Source: UBA7330 sp965243485
GTDB lineage: Bacteria > Bacteroidota > Bacteroidia > Cytophagales > Cyclobacteriaceae
Direction of reading: 5' to 3'
Length of the DNA stretch: 64,000 bases
Assembly (NCBI GenBank): GCA_965243485.1
Contig: CBDEVP010000001.1
Coordinates: 1 to 64,000, forward strand
Position 1 is the first letter of the stretch; each line of letters starts with the position of its first letter. The notes beneath the pieces were generated by a model. The model searched no databases, was not told the origin of the DNA, and saw nothing but the letters and a program-made list of their open reading frames with translations. A program made the translations under genes and the position numbers. Positions 25,702 through 34,665 of this stretch are shown here, piece after piece.

Positions 25702-28527
25702 TTGTACCGTAGCTTCCTTGTATTTTTTATTATCCTGCTGATCATACAGCCGGTCAAAGACTGGCCGGTTGATGTGAATTATAACCTCAAGCTTGATTTT
25801 CGTAAATCCGTGGGGTCAAGGGAAAATCCGATTGCCCGTTTTGAATACGAATTCAATAAACTGGCTGACCCGAGGTCCGGAAAAATACCTGAAGGAATGA
25901 GAAAGCTGGAGCTGGAATTTCAAAAATCGATCCCTGAGCGCCGCAACCTGTTTATCAATGGTGCCAGGGTAGAAGAAAGAAATTACCGGCTGGCGGGCCC
26001 GTTTAATGTCGGGGGGCGAACACGTGCGGCCATACTGGATGTGCGCAATGAAAATGTGATTATCGCCGGTGGCGTGTCGGGAGGGGTATGGAAATCAACC
26101 AATGGTGGCAACTCATGGGTCCAGACCAACGACCCTAATGCTTCCAGCAGTGTGACATGTATGACCCAGGATATCCGTCCGGGAAAAGAAGATATCATGT
26201 ATTTTGGTACAGGGGAGCTAGTAGGTAATTCTCCCAGAAGCTTAAGCGCTCCCTACCGCGGAGATGGTATTTTTAAGTCTATCGATGGGGGTAATACCTG
26301 GTTTCAGCTGGCCTCAACGAACGACGCTGAAGAAAGCCAGTTTGGCAGCCAGTTTCAGTACAACTGGACCATTCTTGCCAATCCTCTCAGAGAAGATATT
26401 GACGAAGTCTTTCTGGCTTCATTTGGAGGGATCCTTCGATCAGAGGATGGTGGGGAAACCTGGGCAGCGGTACTGGGTGAGGAATTATTCAATCTACCGA
26501 ATTCGACGAACCTTAACCTGATAAACGCCCCTTGCTACACTAACATACACCAGACAAAACAGGGATATTACCTGGCTACATTAAGTGAAAACAATTGCTC
26601 AGGGGATGAAGCCTACGAAAAGGCCGGCATTTATTTCTCCTCAAATGGGATTGACTGGGTTGATATCACCCCGGTATCTAAAAATCGTATTGCGGAGCGC
26701 ACTGTAATCGGTTCCCGTGAGAACACCATTTACTTTTTGGCGCAGGGTAATGACGAGGATGAGGTGAGTATCCTAAGGCTTGAGATCACTGACATCCAGG
26801 GTGAAATACCCCAGGGAACGTGGACAGACCTTAGCGACAATGTGCCAAACTTTGGCGGACAGGTGGGAGATTTTGATAGTCAGTCGTCTTATAACATGGT
26901 GATCAGCGTTCATCCGGAAGATCCGGACGTTGTATACATTGGCGCTACCAATCTCTATCGTTCTACCGATGGGTTTACTTCGACAGACAATACCAAATGG
27001 ATCGGGGGATACAGTCCCGACAATGACAACTCACGATACCTCAACCATCACCCTGATCAGCATTTACTGATCTACTATCCCTCAAACCCGGACCGGATGT
27101 TATGTTTTAACGATGGCGGCGTTCGTCGTACACAGAACAACCTGGCGGACTCCGTTCAGTGGACCAGCCTGAACAATGGCTTTGTGACCACTCAATTTTA
27201 CCAGATCAGCCAGCAGCAGGACCAACCTACCAATGCCATCATCGGAGGTATGCAGGATAACGGTGTGCATATCCGCAATTCACCCATTGAGAACTCACCC
27301 TGGTCCAGGATACTCGGTGGCGACGGGGGCTTTTCCTACATTGCCAATAATCAAAATTTCTATTACGCCTCTATTCAAAACAGTCAGATCTACCGCATCA
27401 CACTGAGTGATCAAAGTAACCTGACCTCTTTTGCACGGGTTGACCCCTCCGACGGAGGTGAAGAAGATGGTCAGGAATATCTGTTTATCAATCCGTATGT
27501 TTTGGACCCCATGAATAACAACCGCATGTTTCTGGCAGGAGGAAATGTGATCTGGAGAAACAATAACCTGCTTCAGATTCCCGGTGGACGACAGGACCCT
27601 ACCCCGATCAACTGGGAAACCATTGAAGATACTAATCTGTCCGAAGGTGTTTACACGGCGATCGTTAAATCCAAAGTTTCAGGCACTGACCTCGTCTACG
27701 CAGCCGGCTGGTATTTTGATCAGGACGCGAAAACTTATCTGGTCAAGATTAACAATGCATCACAGGATTTTTCAGAAGAAGTAGAATTTCTTGATACCAA
27801 TTCTTTTGTGCCCGGTTCACATATTGGATGTATTGCGCTGGACCCTGAGGACGAGGACCACCTGATCATCGTGATCACCAATTACAGGGTTCCTTCGATT
27901 TTTGAAAGCTTTGATGGTGGTGAATCCTTCACCGACATCAGCGGTAACCTGGAAGATCAACCGGATGGCAAGGGAAATGGACCAAGCGTCCGCTGGGCGG
28001 AAATGGTGCCCACTCAATCCGGAATGATGGTTTTCGTCGGGACGAGTGTCGGCTTATTCAGCACCATGGAGACTGACGACTCGAATACATTTTGGGCGAA
28101 AGAGAGCCCCGAAAAGGTTGGTCGCGCCGTCGTAAATTCCCTGGACTACCGGTCACTGGACGGCAGATTGGTGATCGGCACCCATGGCACCGGAGTATAC
28201 GATGTGATCATTGAAGACCCCAGAGAAATCAACAATCCTAAGGAAAGCGGTGGTTTTGACCTGCTCAACGCCTACCCCAACCCCATGCAGGACCTCATCA
28301 CCATCAAATACCAGCTTCCGGAAGATGGCATTGTGCGGGTTGATATGATTGATGGGGGCGGGAAACTGCAAAAGATCCTGCTGTGGGGACCCCAGTATGC
28401 AGGTGAAAATACCATGACCTGGGATGCTACCAATGCCGCCGGATCAAAGGTCAGAAATGGTATTTACTTTTGTCGTATCAGATACCGGGATCAGTCTCAA
28501 TCAGTGAGGATAGCTGTTGGTAGGTAG
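25702..28527 (+). CDS. Secreted beta-propeller (Ycf48/sortilin-like) protein with type A T9SS sorting domain
   Basis: Predicted 941 residues, starting at TTG 25702 directly after the preceding stop, with a hydrophobic N terminus (MYRSFLVFFIILLIIQPV). From about residue 95 (YRLAGPFNVGGRTRAAILD) it has repeated Asp-box turns such as GVWKSTNGGNSW, GIFKSIDGGNTW, ILRSEDGGETW and IFESFDGGESF. These are typical of BNR/sortilin-type and Ycf48-like propellers. The last 90 residues, from about 853 (LNAYPNPMQDLITIKY to GIYFCRIRYRD), form a type A T9SS sorting domain. It should be secreted through T9SS. Similar proteins have been annotated as glycosyl hydrolase- or photosystem-assembly-like, but no active-site residues are evident. 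It is the fourth gene of the type B cargo operon. Confidence 0.85.
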   Translation: MYRSFLVFFIILLIIQPVKDWPVDVNYNLKLDFRKSVGSRENPIARFEYEFNKLADPRSGKIPEGMRKLELEFQKSIPERRNLFINGARVEERNYRLAGPFNVGGRTRAAILDVRNENVIIAGGVSGGVWKSTNGGNSWVQTNDPNASSSVTCMTQDIRPGKEDIMYFGTGELVGNSPRSLSAPYRGDGIFKSIDGGNTWFQLASTNDAEESQFGSQFQYNWTILANPLREDIDEVFLASFGGILRSEDGGETWAAVLGEELFNLPNSTNLNLINAPCYTNIHQTKQGYYLATLSENNCSGDEAYEKAGIYFSSNGIDWVDITPVSKNRIAERTVIGSRENTIYFLAQGNDEDEVSILRLEITDIQGEIPQGTWTDLSDNVPNFGGQVGDFDSQSSYNMVISVHPEDPDVVYIGATNLYRSTDGFTSTDNTKWIGGYSPDNDNSRYLNHHPDQHLLIYYPSNPDRMLCFNDGGVRRTQNNLADSVQWTSLNNGFVTTQFYQISQQQDQPTNAIIGGMQDNGVHIRNSPIENSPWSRILGGDGGFSYIANNQNFYYASIQNSQIYRITLSDQSNLTSFARVDPSDGGEEDGQEYLFINPYVLDPMNNNRMFLAGGNVIWRNNNLLQIPGGRQDPTPINWETIEDTNLSEGVYTAIVKSKVSGTDLVYAAGWYFDQDAKTYLVKINNASQDFSEEVEFLDTNSFVPGSHIGCIALDPEDEDHLIIVITNYRVPSIFESFDGGESFTDISGNLEDQPDGKGNGPSVRWAEMVPTQSGMMVFVGTSVGLFSTMETDDSNTFWAKESPEKVGRAVVNSLDYRSLDGRLVIGTHGTGVYDVIIEDPREINNPKESGGFDLLNAYPNPMQDLITIKYQLPEDGIVRVDMIDGGGKLQKILLWGPQYAGENTMTWDATNAAGSKVRNGIYFCRIRYRDQSQSVRIAVGR

Positions 28528-28614
28528 AAAATTCTACCAATAAGGTACTGATGACAAAGCTCATTAAAGAAATTTTTTTGTTATCAATATTATTTCACCA
28601 TTCTCCTTGAAAGC

Positions 28615-29823
28615 ATGAGACCGACACTCTTTTACATAAGCCTGTTCATCATTTTTTCAACCTGCAATCATCCCAAGGAAAAATCAGTGGTTATTGAGGC
28701 GGGTGCTGTGCATGCGACCATTGAGGATGATATCCTCGATGGCCCATCGGTGTTAAATGATCCGGATCGTTTTGTCTGGGGCGGCAGTGTGGTTAAAGGT
28801 GAAGACAATAAGTACCACATGTTGTACTCCACCTGGGAAGCGGGTGATTCTCTACCTGTTTTCTCAGACTCCTGGGTACTCCTTTCAAAAATTGCTTATG
28901 CCGTTTCCGATTATCCGGACCGGGATTTCAAATTCCGGAAAATTGTTTTGCAGGGGAGGATCTATGAAGGGGATTCAGCTGCATGGGATGCACAGATGGT
29001 TCATAATCCACATATCAAAAAGTTTGAAAATAAGTATTATCTCTATTTTATCGGCTCCAAAGACCCGGGGATCCAACCGGATGGCTCAAAAGGCGAATCA
29101 TTGAATAAACGCAACAGGATCCAGCAGAATCAGTGCATTGGCGTCATAGAGTTTAACAGTTTTGAAGACCTGGTACAGGGTAATTTCAAAAGACCTGAAA
29201 GTCCGATACTCATTGCCAGGACGAGGGTGAAACCGGACAACATTGTTAATCCTTCCCCGGAAGGGACCCAACCTAAACCGGACAACATCATCGTGGTAAA
29301 TCCCTCGGTAGTCCAAAGGCCCTCGGATGGAAAGTACCTGCTGTATTTCAAAGGAAATTTCTATGATCCCGGATGGAGAGGCGTCCATGGAGTAGCGATT
29401 TCCGATTATCCCACCGGTCCGTTCGAAGCTACCGATCACTTTGTCTTTGATATACGAAACGATGACGGTACCATTGCCAGCGGAGAAGACCCTTACGTGT
29501 GGTATCACCGTGATCATGAGCGGTTCTACGTGATCCTTAAAGACTTCACAGGCAGGATCACCGCGGGTAAACCCGGCCTTGCACTGCTGGAATCTATGGA
29601 TGGGATCAAATGGACCAAACCTGAGAATTCATTCTTTATGAAAAAGCAAGTCACACTCAAAACAGGCGAAACTCTGGAGGTCAATCGCCTGGAACGGCCT
29701 CAGCTACTGACCGGCGAGAACGGGGATCCGAAAGTCCTGTATGCCGCCTGTGCCCTGGTCAATGTCAATCCGAGAAATGATGGCACTTCCTTCAATGTGC
29801 AGATCCCTCTTGAAGTAAAATAG
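28615..29823 (+). CDS. GH43/GH117-like five-bladed propeller glycosidase, probably lipid-anchored
   Basis: Predicted 402 residues. The N terminus MRPTLFYISLFIIFSTC has a Cys17 in a weak lipobox, so surface lipoprotein status is possible. Repeats typical of five-bladed GH43/GH117-type enzymes are visible: DPDRFVWGGSVVKGEDNKYHMLYS, AQMVHNPHIKKFENKYYLYFIGS, NPSVVQRPSDGKYLLYFKG and GEDPYVWYHRDHERFYVILKDF. Each has a short D/N-P motif followed by a Y-L-Y-strand. The acidic residues in the first D-P and later E-D-P motifs are good catalytic candidates. Substrate is not assignable. The gene is separated by 87 bp from the propeller gene upstream and may be a separate unit. Confidence 0.7.
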   Translation: MRPTLFYISLFIIFSTCNHPKEKSVVIEAGAVHATIEDDILDGPSVLNDPDRFVWGGSVVKGEDNKYHMLYSTWEAGDSLPVFSDSWVLLSKIAYAVSDYPDRDFKFRKIVLQGRIYEGDSAAWDAQMVHNPHIKKFENKYYLYFIGSKDPGIQPDGSKGESLNKRNRIQQNQCIGVIEFNSFEDLVQGNFKRPESPILIARTRVKPDNIVNPSPEGTQPKPDNIIVVNPSVVQRPSDGKYLLYFKGNFYDPGWRGVHGVAISDYPTGPFEATDHFVFDIRNDDGTIASGEDPYVWYHRDHERFYVILKDFTGRITAGKPGLALLESMDGIKWTKPENSFFMKKQVTLKTGETLEVNRLERPQLLTGENGDPKVLYAACALVNVNPRNDGTSFNVQIPLEVK

Positions 29824-29838
29824 TCTCCCGGACTTGCT

Positions 29839-31014
29839 TCAGGCCACCAAAATTTGCGGGGATAAACTCATCTTTTTGAGTGTATCCGCGATCTCATCCT
29901 TATAGATGGGATTCATCACGATGACCACATCGGGTTTCAACTCTTTGAGTCTTTCAGGCTGAATGTATTCCTGCCCGGTACCCGCTACAAATTTTCCGGT
30001 TTTGCGTGGATTGATGTCCACAATGTGCCGGATCAAATCGCCGGTCTTCAGAAAGTTTAAAAATGAAACGCCTTTCGAGCCTCCCCCCCACACAACAATA
30101 TTTTTGTTCTGACCAGACAATTCATCCAGCTTCTGTTTCCAGAAATCCATTTTCTGATTGAATTCGATTCCAAACTTCTCAACCAGCTTTTGGACAGATC
30201 TTACATCATCTTTGGTATGGTAGGCCGGGGTACCGTTGGCCTGATAAGCCTCAATGGCCAGAAACTGCCCATGGTATTTTTCACTGACTTTGATCACACC
30301 AAATCCCAGCTCCCTGAAAAGGTTATTGATAGAGGGCGGACTGAAATAGGAACAATGCTCATAGATCAGGTCCCAAATACCCAGATCACGCAAGGTGTAA
30401 AGTATATTGGGAACCTCGATGTAAAAAACCGTCTTCTCCTGCCCATTGACAATTTCCTTGATATTGGATAAAAAGGGTCCCGGTTGCTCTATGTGCTCGA
30501 GTACATGCCTGGAAATCACCATATCGGCCGGAACCTCCGCATACTTTTCTGAATAGAAGTCCTGAATGAACTGAACCGAACCGTCTTCCGGTTCATCTGC
30601 AAGAGAAGGATCATAACTCTTATCGAATCCGTAACCATGATTCTTGCCATGCTTGCAGATCATCCTGAGAAAATCACCTTTTCCACAACCAATTTCAATG
30701 ATGTCTTTGCCATTCAGATCATAATTTTCGGTCAGGTCACTGATGAGTTCCCTGGAGTACTTTTGAAAAGCAGGTGAAAAATCAAGTGTGTTTTCGTACT
30801 CCTGGGTGTAGGTCATCAATTCTTCATTGAAAACGCCATTGTATAGATGGCCGCAATCCTCACAAAAAACAAGCTGAATACCGCCCATTGGACAATTCAA
30901 CGCACTGGTCCGGTCATACCATAAGACATTACAGTGAGCCGGTACATTTTCTATAAAAACTACTTCCTTTACTTTCTTCGATCCGCAAGCGGAACATTGT
31001 TTTAATTTACTCAT
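29839..31014 (-). CDS. SAM-dependent C-methyltransferase-family protein (copy 3 of 3)
   Basis: Predicted 391 residues with the three-part layout of the sugar C-methyltransferase family. An N-terminal zinc-binding module has CSACGSKK (Cys7 and Cys10) and FCEDCGHLYN. A SAM-binding Rossmann domain has motif DIIEIGCGKGDFLRMI near residue 100. The C-terminal domain has NIVVWGGGSKGVSFLNFL and DINPRKTGKF. It lies 2 bp downstream of a paralogue (31017-32213) of the same layout. Family members such as TylC3 methylate carbon 3 of NDP-4-keto-6-deoxy sugars. Its expected target here is an activated sugar made by the neighbouring cytidylyltransferase route, but this is inferred. Confidence 0.85.
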   Translation of the reverse strand: MSKLKQCSACGSKKVKEVVFIENVPAHCNVLWYDRTSALNCPMGGIQLVFCEDCGHLYNGVFNEELMTYTQEYENTLDFSPAFQKYSRELISDLTENYDLNGKDIIEIGCGKGDFLRMICKHGKNHGYGFDKSYDPSLADEPEDGSVQFIQDFYSEKYAEVPADMVISRHVLEHIEQPGPFLSNIKEIVNGQEKTVFYIEVPNILYTLRDLGIWDLIYEHCSYFSPPSINNLFRELGFGVIKVSEKYHGQFLAIEAYQANGTPAYHTKDDVRSVQKLVEKFGIEFNQKMDFWKQKLDELSGQNKNIVVWGGGSKGVSFLNFLKTGDLIRHIVDINPRKTGKFVAGTGQEYIQPERLKELKPDVVIVMNPIYKDEIADTLKKMSLSPQILVA

Positions 31015-31016
31015 TT

Positions 31017-32213
31017 TTAAACCGTCAGGTAGGCTTTTGAAAGATCATCTACAGGGATGATCTCAGGATTTAATGATAACGCGGTTAAGTCTTTCCTTAC
31101 TTCCTCCTCATAGATCGGATTCATCAACAATACAATATCAGGCTTGTATGTTGCAAGTTTCTGCGGAGAAATCACCGCATGCCCGGTACCGGGAAGATAA
31201 TGACCATGCTTGTACGGATTAATATCGACAATGAATTCAATTTCCTGTTCAATTTGTAAAGTCGTCATAAAGGCAACTGCTTTGGATCCTCCTCCCCAGA
31301 TCACCACTTTCTTACCCTCATTGTACGAGGTTTGAACAAACGATTTCCATTTGTCCAGCAGGTCACTGATATTGGATTTAAAAAACCGGAACAGTTCCTG
31401 AATTTCAGAAGAATCGATTTTGATCTGCTGGTCCTCTGTCACCTCTCCGGGTTTGGCCTCAATCATCAGGTACTGATCATCGTACTCCGTTCCAATGTCC
31501 AATACTTCAAAACCGGCCCTTCTGAAAAGGTATTCAAGAGAAGCCGGGCTGAAATATGAACAGTGTTCGTAATAGATATCCCAGAAACCAAGATCTTTCA
31601 TAACCCGACCGGCTTCAGGGATCTGGAAAAAGATGATCGTATCCGTATTATTCCCAACAGCCGCACGCACAATCCGCATGAATTCCAGTGTATTGGGAAT
31701 ATGCTCCAACGTCATTTTGCAGCAAATGAAATCCGCAGTATATCCCGAATATTTTTCAGAGTACAGATCGGTGATGAATTCTACCAAACCCAGTCGATCG
31801 GGATTCCTCTCTGCAACAAAGGCCGGATCAAAACCATATCCCCGGTTATTCCCCATCTCACAGAGCATGGAAATGAAATCTCCTTTACCACATCCGATCT
31901 CAAGGATCTTTTTATCATGTAGATCATATTGTTCGATCATCCTTTTGGCCAGTGATTGATGGAACTTGTTGAAGGTCTCCGAAAATCCCTGGGTCTCCTC
32001 ACATTTGGCATTGTATTCCTGGATCTTATGGTCGAAGATGGCATTGAAGATAAAGCCACAGTGATGGCAAAACGCCAACTCAAGGTCTCTCTTCGGAAAT
32101 TCCCTGGCCTCTTCCCTGGTTTCCATCAATACGACGCTGTGTACCGGCACATTGGAAACCCTGTAAAAAGTCTCTGTTTCCTTGTTCAGACAATTTGGAC
32201 AGATATTATTCAT
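31017..32213 (-). CDS. SAM-dependent C-methyltransferase-family protein (copy 2 of 3)
   Basis: Predicted 398 residues. It has the N-terminal zinc module CPNCLNK (Cys5, Cys8) and FCHHCGFIFN, a SAM motif KILEIGCGKGDFISML, and the C-terminal VVIWGGGSKAVAFMTTL and DINPYKHGHYLPGTG. It is closer to the 29839-31014 copy than to the 32332-33567 copy, sharing the YEHCSYFSP segment after the methyltransferase core. These two are thus likely an older duplication. The pair could act on two different intermediates or as a heteromeric enzyme. No residues that would mark it as inactive were seen. Confidence 0.85.
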   Translation of the reverse strand: MNNICPNCLNKETETFYRVSNVPVHSVVLMETREEAREFPKRDLELAFCHHCGFIFNAIFDHKIQEYNAKCEETQGFSETFNKFHQSLAKRMIEQYDLHDKKILEIGCGKGDFISMLCEMGNNRGYGFDPAFVAERNPDRLGLVEFITDLYSEKYSGYTADFICCKMTLEHIPNTLEFMRIVRAAVGNNTDTIIFFQIPEAGRVMKDLGFWDIYYEHCSYFSPASLEYLFRRAGFEVLDIGTEYDDQYLMIEAKPGEVTEDQQIKIDSSEIQELFRFFKSNISDLLDKWKSFVQTSYNEGKKVVIWGGGSKAVAFMTTLQIEQEIEFIVDINPYKHGHYLPGTGHAVISPQKLATYKPDIVLLMNPIYEEEVRKDLTALSLNPEIIPVDDLSKAYLTV

Positions 32214-32331
32214 GACTATTTTTTATTTATTAGCGGTGAAATGCCTGCCATTCTAACCACTAGCGTATGTGTCAGAATGCAGACAAAGAATTTGCCCCGA
32301 AACTTTCGGGGCTCATTTCATTAAAGCCATA

Positions 32332-33567
32332 TTAAACTACACGGACTTCGGGGATCGGAATGATAAACTTTCCCCCTTTGTCCCTGTATTCCTGCTGCTG
32401 TTTCATGATTTCATCAGCAAAATTCCAGGCCAGGATTAAGGTATAATCCGGTTGATCTTCAATCAATTTGTCCGGCGGAACGATCGGCAGGTGATTACCA
32501 CTGAAGTACAATCCCTGCTTATATTTACTCAGATCCAGAATATAATCAAGGTGCTTCTTGCTGATCCCAAAATAGCTCATCAGCGTATTGGCTTTTGCCG
32601 CTGCACCGTATCCCACGATGCTTTTACCCTCAGCTTTTAGCTTATCAAGGATATCAATAAGTTCACTTTTCAGCGTTTTCACTCTTTCAACAAATGACCT
32701 GTAACATTCCGGTGAATGAACGTTCATGGATTGCTCTTTTTTTGTGTATTCAAGGAGGGTTTTACTTGGATCCTGAACTTTTCCAATAAACATCCTTAGC
32801 GTTCCTCCATGGATTTCCACATGTTTGATATCATTCAGGAAAAGTCCATGACGATTAAATAAGGATTGCAGCGCTGTGACAGAAAAATAACACAAATGCT
32901 GATGATAAATGGTGTCGAACTCACAATGCCTGATCAGGTCCATCAGGTAAGGGGCTTCTATCACTGCTATGCCGTCTTCCTTAAGCAGAATATTGATCCC
33001 TTCCACAAAACCATTGAGATCCGGGACATGGGCTAGCACATTATTGGCCAGAAATACATCCACCTGGCCATGTTCGTCTTTGATCTTTTTGGCCATATCA
33101 CTACCAAAAAAATCGACAATGGTTGGGATACCCTTTTCCTGGGCCACTTTCGCAGGACCTTCAGCCGGATCTACTCCAAGTACTTTTGTGCCACGTGAAT
33201 GAAAATGCTGCAGCATGTAACCGTCATTACTGGCAGCCTCAAACACAAAGCTTCCCTCATTTAATCCTCTGTCTCCAATGATCGTTTCAGCACTCTCTTT
33301 GAAGTGATTCATCAGTTTCTGGGAAACAGACGAATAATAAGGGTAATCGCGCTGGAACAATTCGCGAGGATCCACTTCTTCCTTGATCTGCACCAGCGAA
33401 CAATCCTGGCAACACATCAGTGTAAGTGGAACCTTGACTTCCTCTCCATTGACCGGTGGTTTCTTCAACAATCTATCCGACAGAGCTGTTTCCCCGAAAT
33501 CAATCAGATCGACAGTATTGCTGCTGTTACAGGATCTACAAGTAGATTTTGATTCAAAAATTGCCAT
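32332..33567 (-). CDS. NDP-hexose C-methyltransferase (TylC3-like), copy 1 of 3
   Basis: Predicted 411 residues. The zinc module is STCRSCNSSN and CCQDCSLVQIKEE; the phrase ALSDRLLKKP and YPYYSSVSQ between them is standard for TylC3/NDP-hexose C-3 methyltransferases. The SAM domain contains FVFEAASNDGYMLQHF, and EIHGGTLRMFIG contains the conserved His/Gly segment of the active site. The end VGYGAAAKANTLMSYF and LDYILDLSKYKQGLYFSG is the C-terminal domain. It starts 3 bp after the SDR gene stop and is therefore in the same transcript as rfbF and the SDR gene. It should methylate a keto-sugar nucleotide to make a branched sugar for the polysaccharide. Confidence 0.88.
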   Translation of the reverse strand: MAIFESKSTCRSCNSSNTVDLIDFGETALSDRLLKKPPVNGEEVKVPLTLMCCQDCSLVQIKEEVDPRELFQRDYPYYSSVSQKLMNHFKESAETIIGDRGLNEGSFVFEAASNDGYMLQHFHSRGTKVLGVDPAEGPAKVAQEKGIPTIVDFFGSDMAKKIKDEHGQVDVFLANNVLAHVPDLNGFVEGINILLKEDGIAVIEAPYLMDLIRHCEFDTIYHQHLCYFSVTALQSLFNRHGLFLNDIKHVEIHGGTLRMFIGKVQDPSKTLLEYTKKEQSMNVHSPECYRSFVERVKTLKSELIDILDKLKAEGKSIVGYGAAAKANTLMSYFGISKKHLDYILDLSKYKQGLYFSGNHLPIVPPDKLIEDQPDYTLILAWNFADEIMKQQQEYRDKGGKFIIPIPEVRVV

Positions 33568-33570
33568 CTC

Positions 33571-34617
33571 TTAAACCGTTTGTATTTTTTCTTTTGCTAT
33601 CCAATAAAGATTATCATCAATGAATTTATTCTCCAGCAGATATTTAATGTGTCCTATCCTCTGGTATTTGATACCTTCAAACTCTTCAAGCGTAAGTCCT
33701 AATTTCTCATAGGCTTCAAGACATTCCTGTGCACCTTTTCTTGCATTCCACACGGGCTTAAAACCGGGTATTTTATTAGCGATCTTCGAGCAGTCTACCT
33801 TGTAGTTTCTGGCATCCGGAAAGTGATCTTCAGACAATTCAACATGGCTGTTAGGCACGACTTCTGCCACAATGTTGGCAATCTCCTTTACCTGGTAGTT
33901 ATCTTCATTCCTTCCCACATTGAATGCTTCATTGTGAATGTCTTCCTCGGGAGCAGTGAGCAAGGCTGTAAAGGCCCTGGAAATATCCTCGATATGTACA
34001 ATTGGTCTCCAGGAGGTGCCATCACTTTTTAAGAATACCTTTCCGGTGGTATAAGCCCAGGCGACGAGGTTATTCAATACCAGGTCAAATCTGAGCCTCG
34101 GTGATACACCATAAGCGGTGGCGTTGCGCAAAAACACCGGATGAAAATTATCATCAGCCAATTCAGAGATATCTTTCTCTGACAGCACCTTGGATTCCCC
34201 GTAAGGCGTCACAGGGTTAAAGGAAGAGGTTTCAGTCAACCAATCATCGCCCGAAGCGCCATAGTTGCTGCATGAAGATGAATACAAAAATCGACTTACT
34301 CCTGCCTGTTTGGCTAGTTTAGCCAGCTTCACACTTGCACGATAATTAATATCAAAGGTCAGATCGGCATTCAGATTGCCAAGCGGGTCATTGGACAACC
34401 CTGCCAGATGTATGACGGCATCAAATCCTTCGACATCGCTTATGTCAATGGATCTGATGTCTTTGATCGTTTCTGTGATCTGCTGATCCAAAGTACCGTA
34501 TGTACAATTTCGGAAAAGATCACTGTCAATGCCATGTACCTCATGACCTGCCTCCTTTAGCATAGGCACAAGAATGGTACCTATATATCCTTTGTGACCA
34601 GTTACTAATACTTTCAT
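33571..34617 (-). CDS. NAD-dependent sugar-nucleotide epimerase/dehydratase (extended SDR)
   Basis: Predicted 348 residues. The N-terminal MKVLVTGHKGYIGTIL is the NAD-binding Gly-rich motif. IHLAGLSNDP, the YSSSCSNYGAS segment (Ser/Tyr region) and TPYGESKVLSE with the catalytic YxxxK follow, then RNATAYG and WRPIVHIEDISRAF, as in extended SDR sugar epimerases, reductases and dehydratases. Exact activity (epimerase, 4-ketoreductase or 4,6-dehydratase) cannot be fixed from motifs alone. It lies between rfbF (48 bp upstream) and the TylC3-like methyltransferase (3 bp downstream), which points to tailoring of a CDP-activated sugar. Confidence 0.85.
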   Translation of the reverse strand: MKVLVTGHKGYIGTILVPMLKEAGHEVHGIDSDLFRNCTYGTLDQQITETIKDIRSIDISDVEGFDAVIHLAGLSNDPLGNLNADLTFDINYRASVKLAKLAKQAGVSRFLYSSSCSNYGASGDDWLTETSSFNPVTPYGESKVLSEKDISELADDNFHPVFLRNATAYGVSPRLRFDLVLNNLVAWAYTTGKVFLKSDGTSWRPIVHIEDISRAFTALLTAPEEDIHNEAFNVGRNEDNYQVKEIANIVAEVVPNSHVELSEDHFPDARNYKVDCSKIANKIPGFKPVWNARKGAQECLEAYEKLGLTLEEFEGIKYQRIGHIKYLLENKFIDDNLYWIAKEKIQTV

Positions 34618-34665
34618 AAAAAATTTAAATTTTAACGGTGATTAAAAATTGATATAAAGATTTTT

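Noticed and set aside
28516..28540. Inverted repeat around GGTAGAAAATTCTACC at the end of the propeller gene
   Set aside because: Short A/T-rich stem without a T tail; not enough for a terminator call.
32294..32312. Hairpin GCCCCGAAACTTTCGGGGC between methyltransferase genes
   Set aside because: A good stem but no T-run on either strand, so not called a terminator; it may be a processing or stability element.
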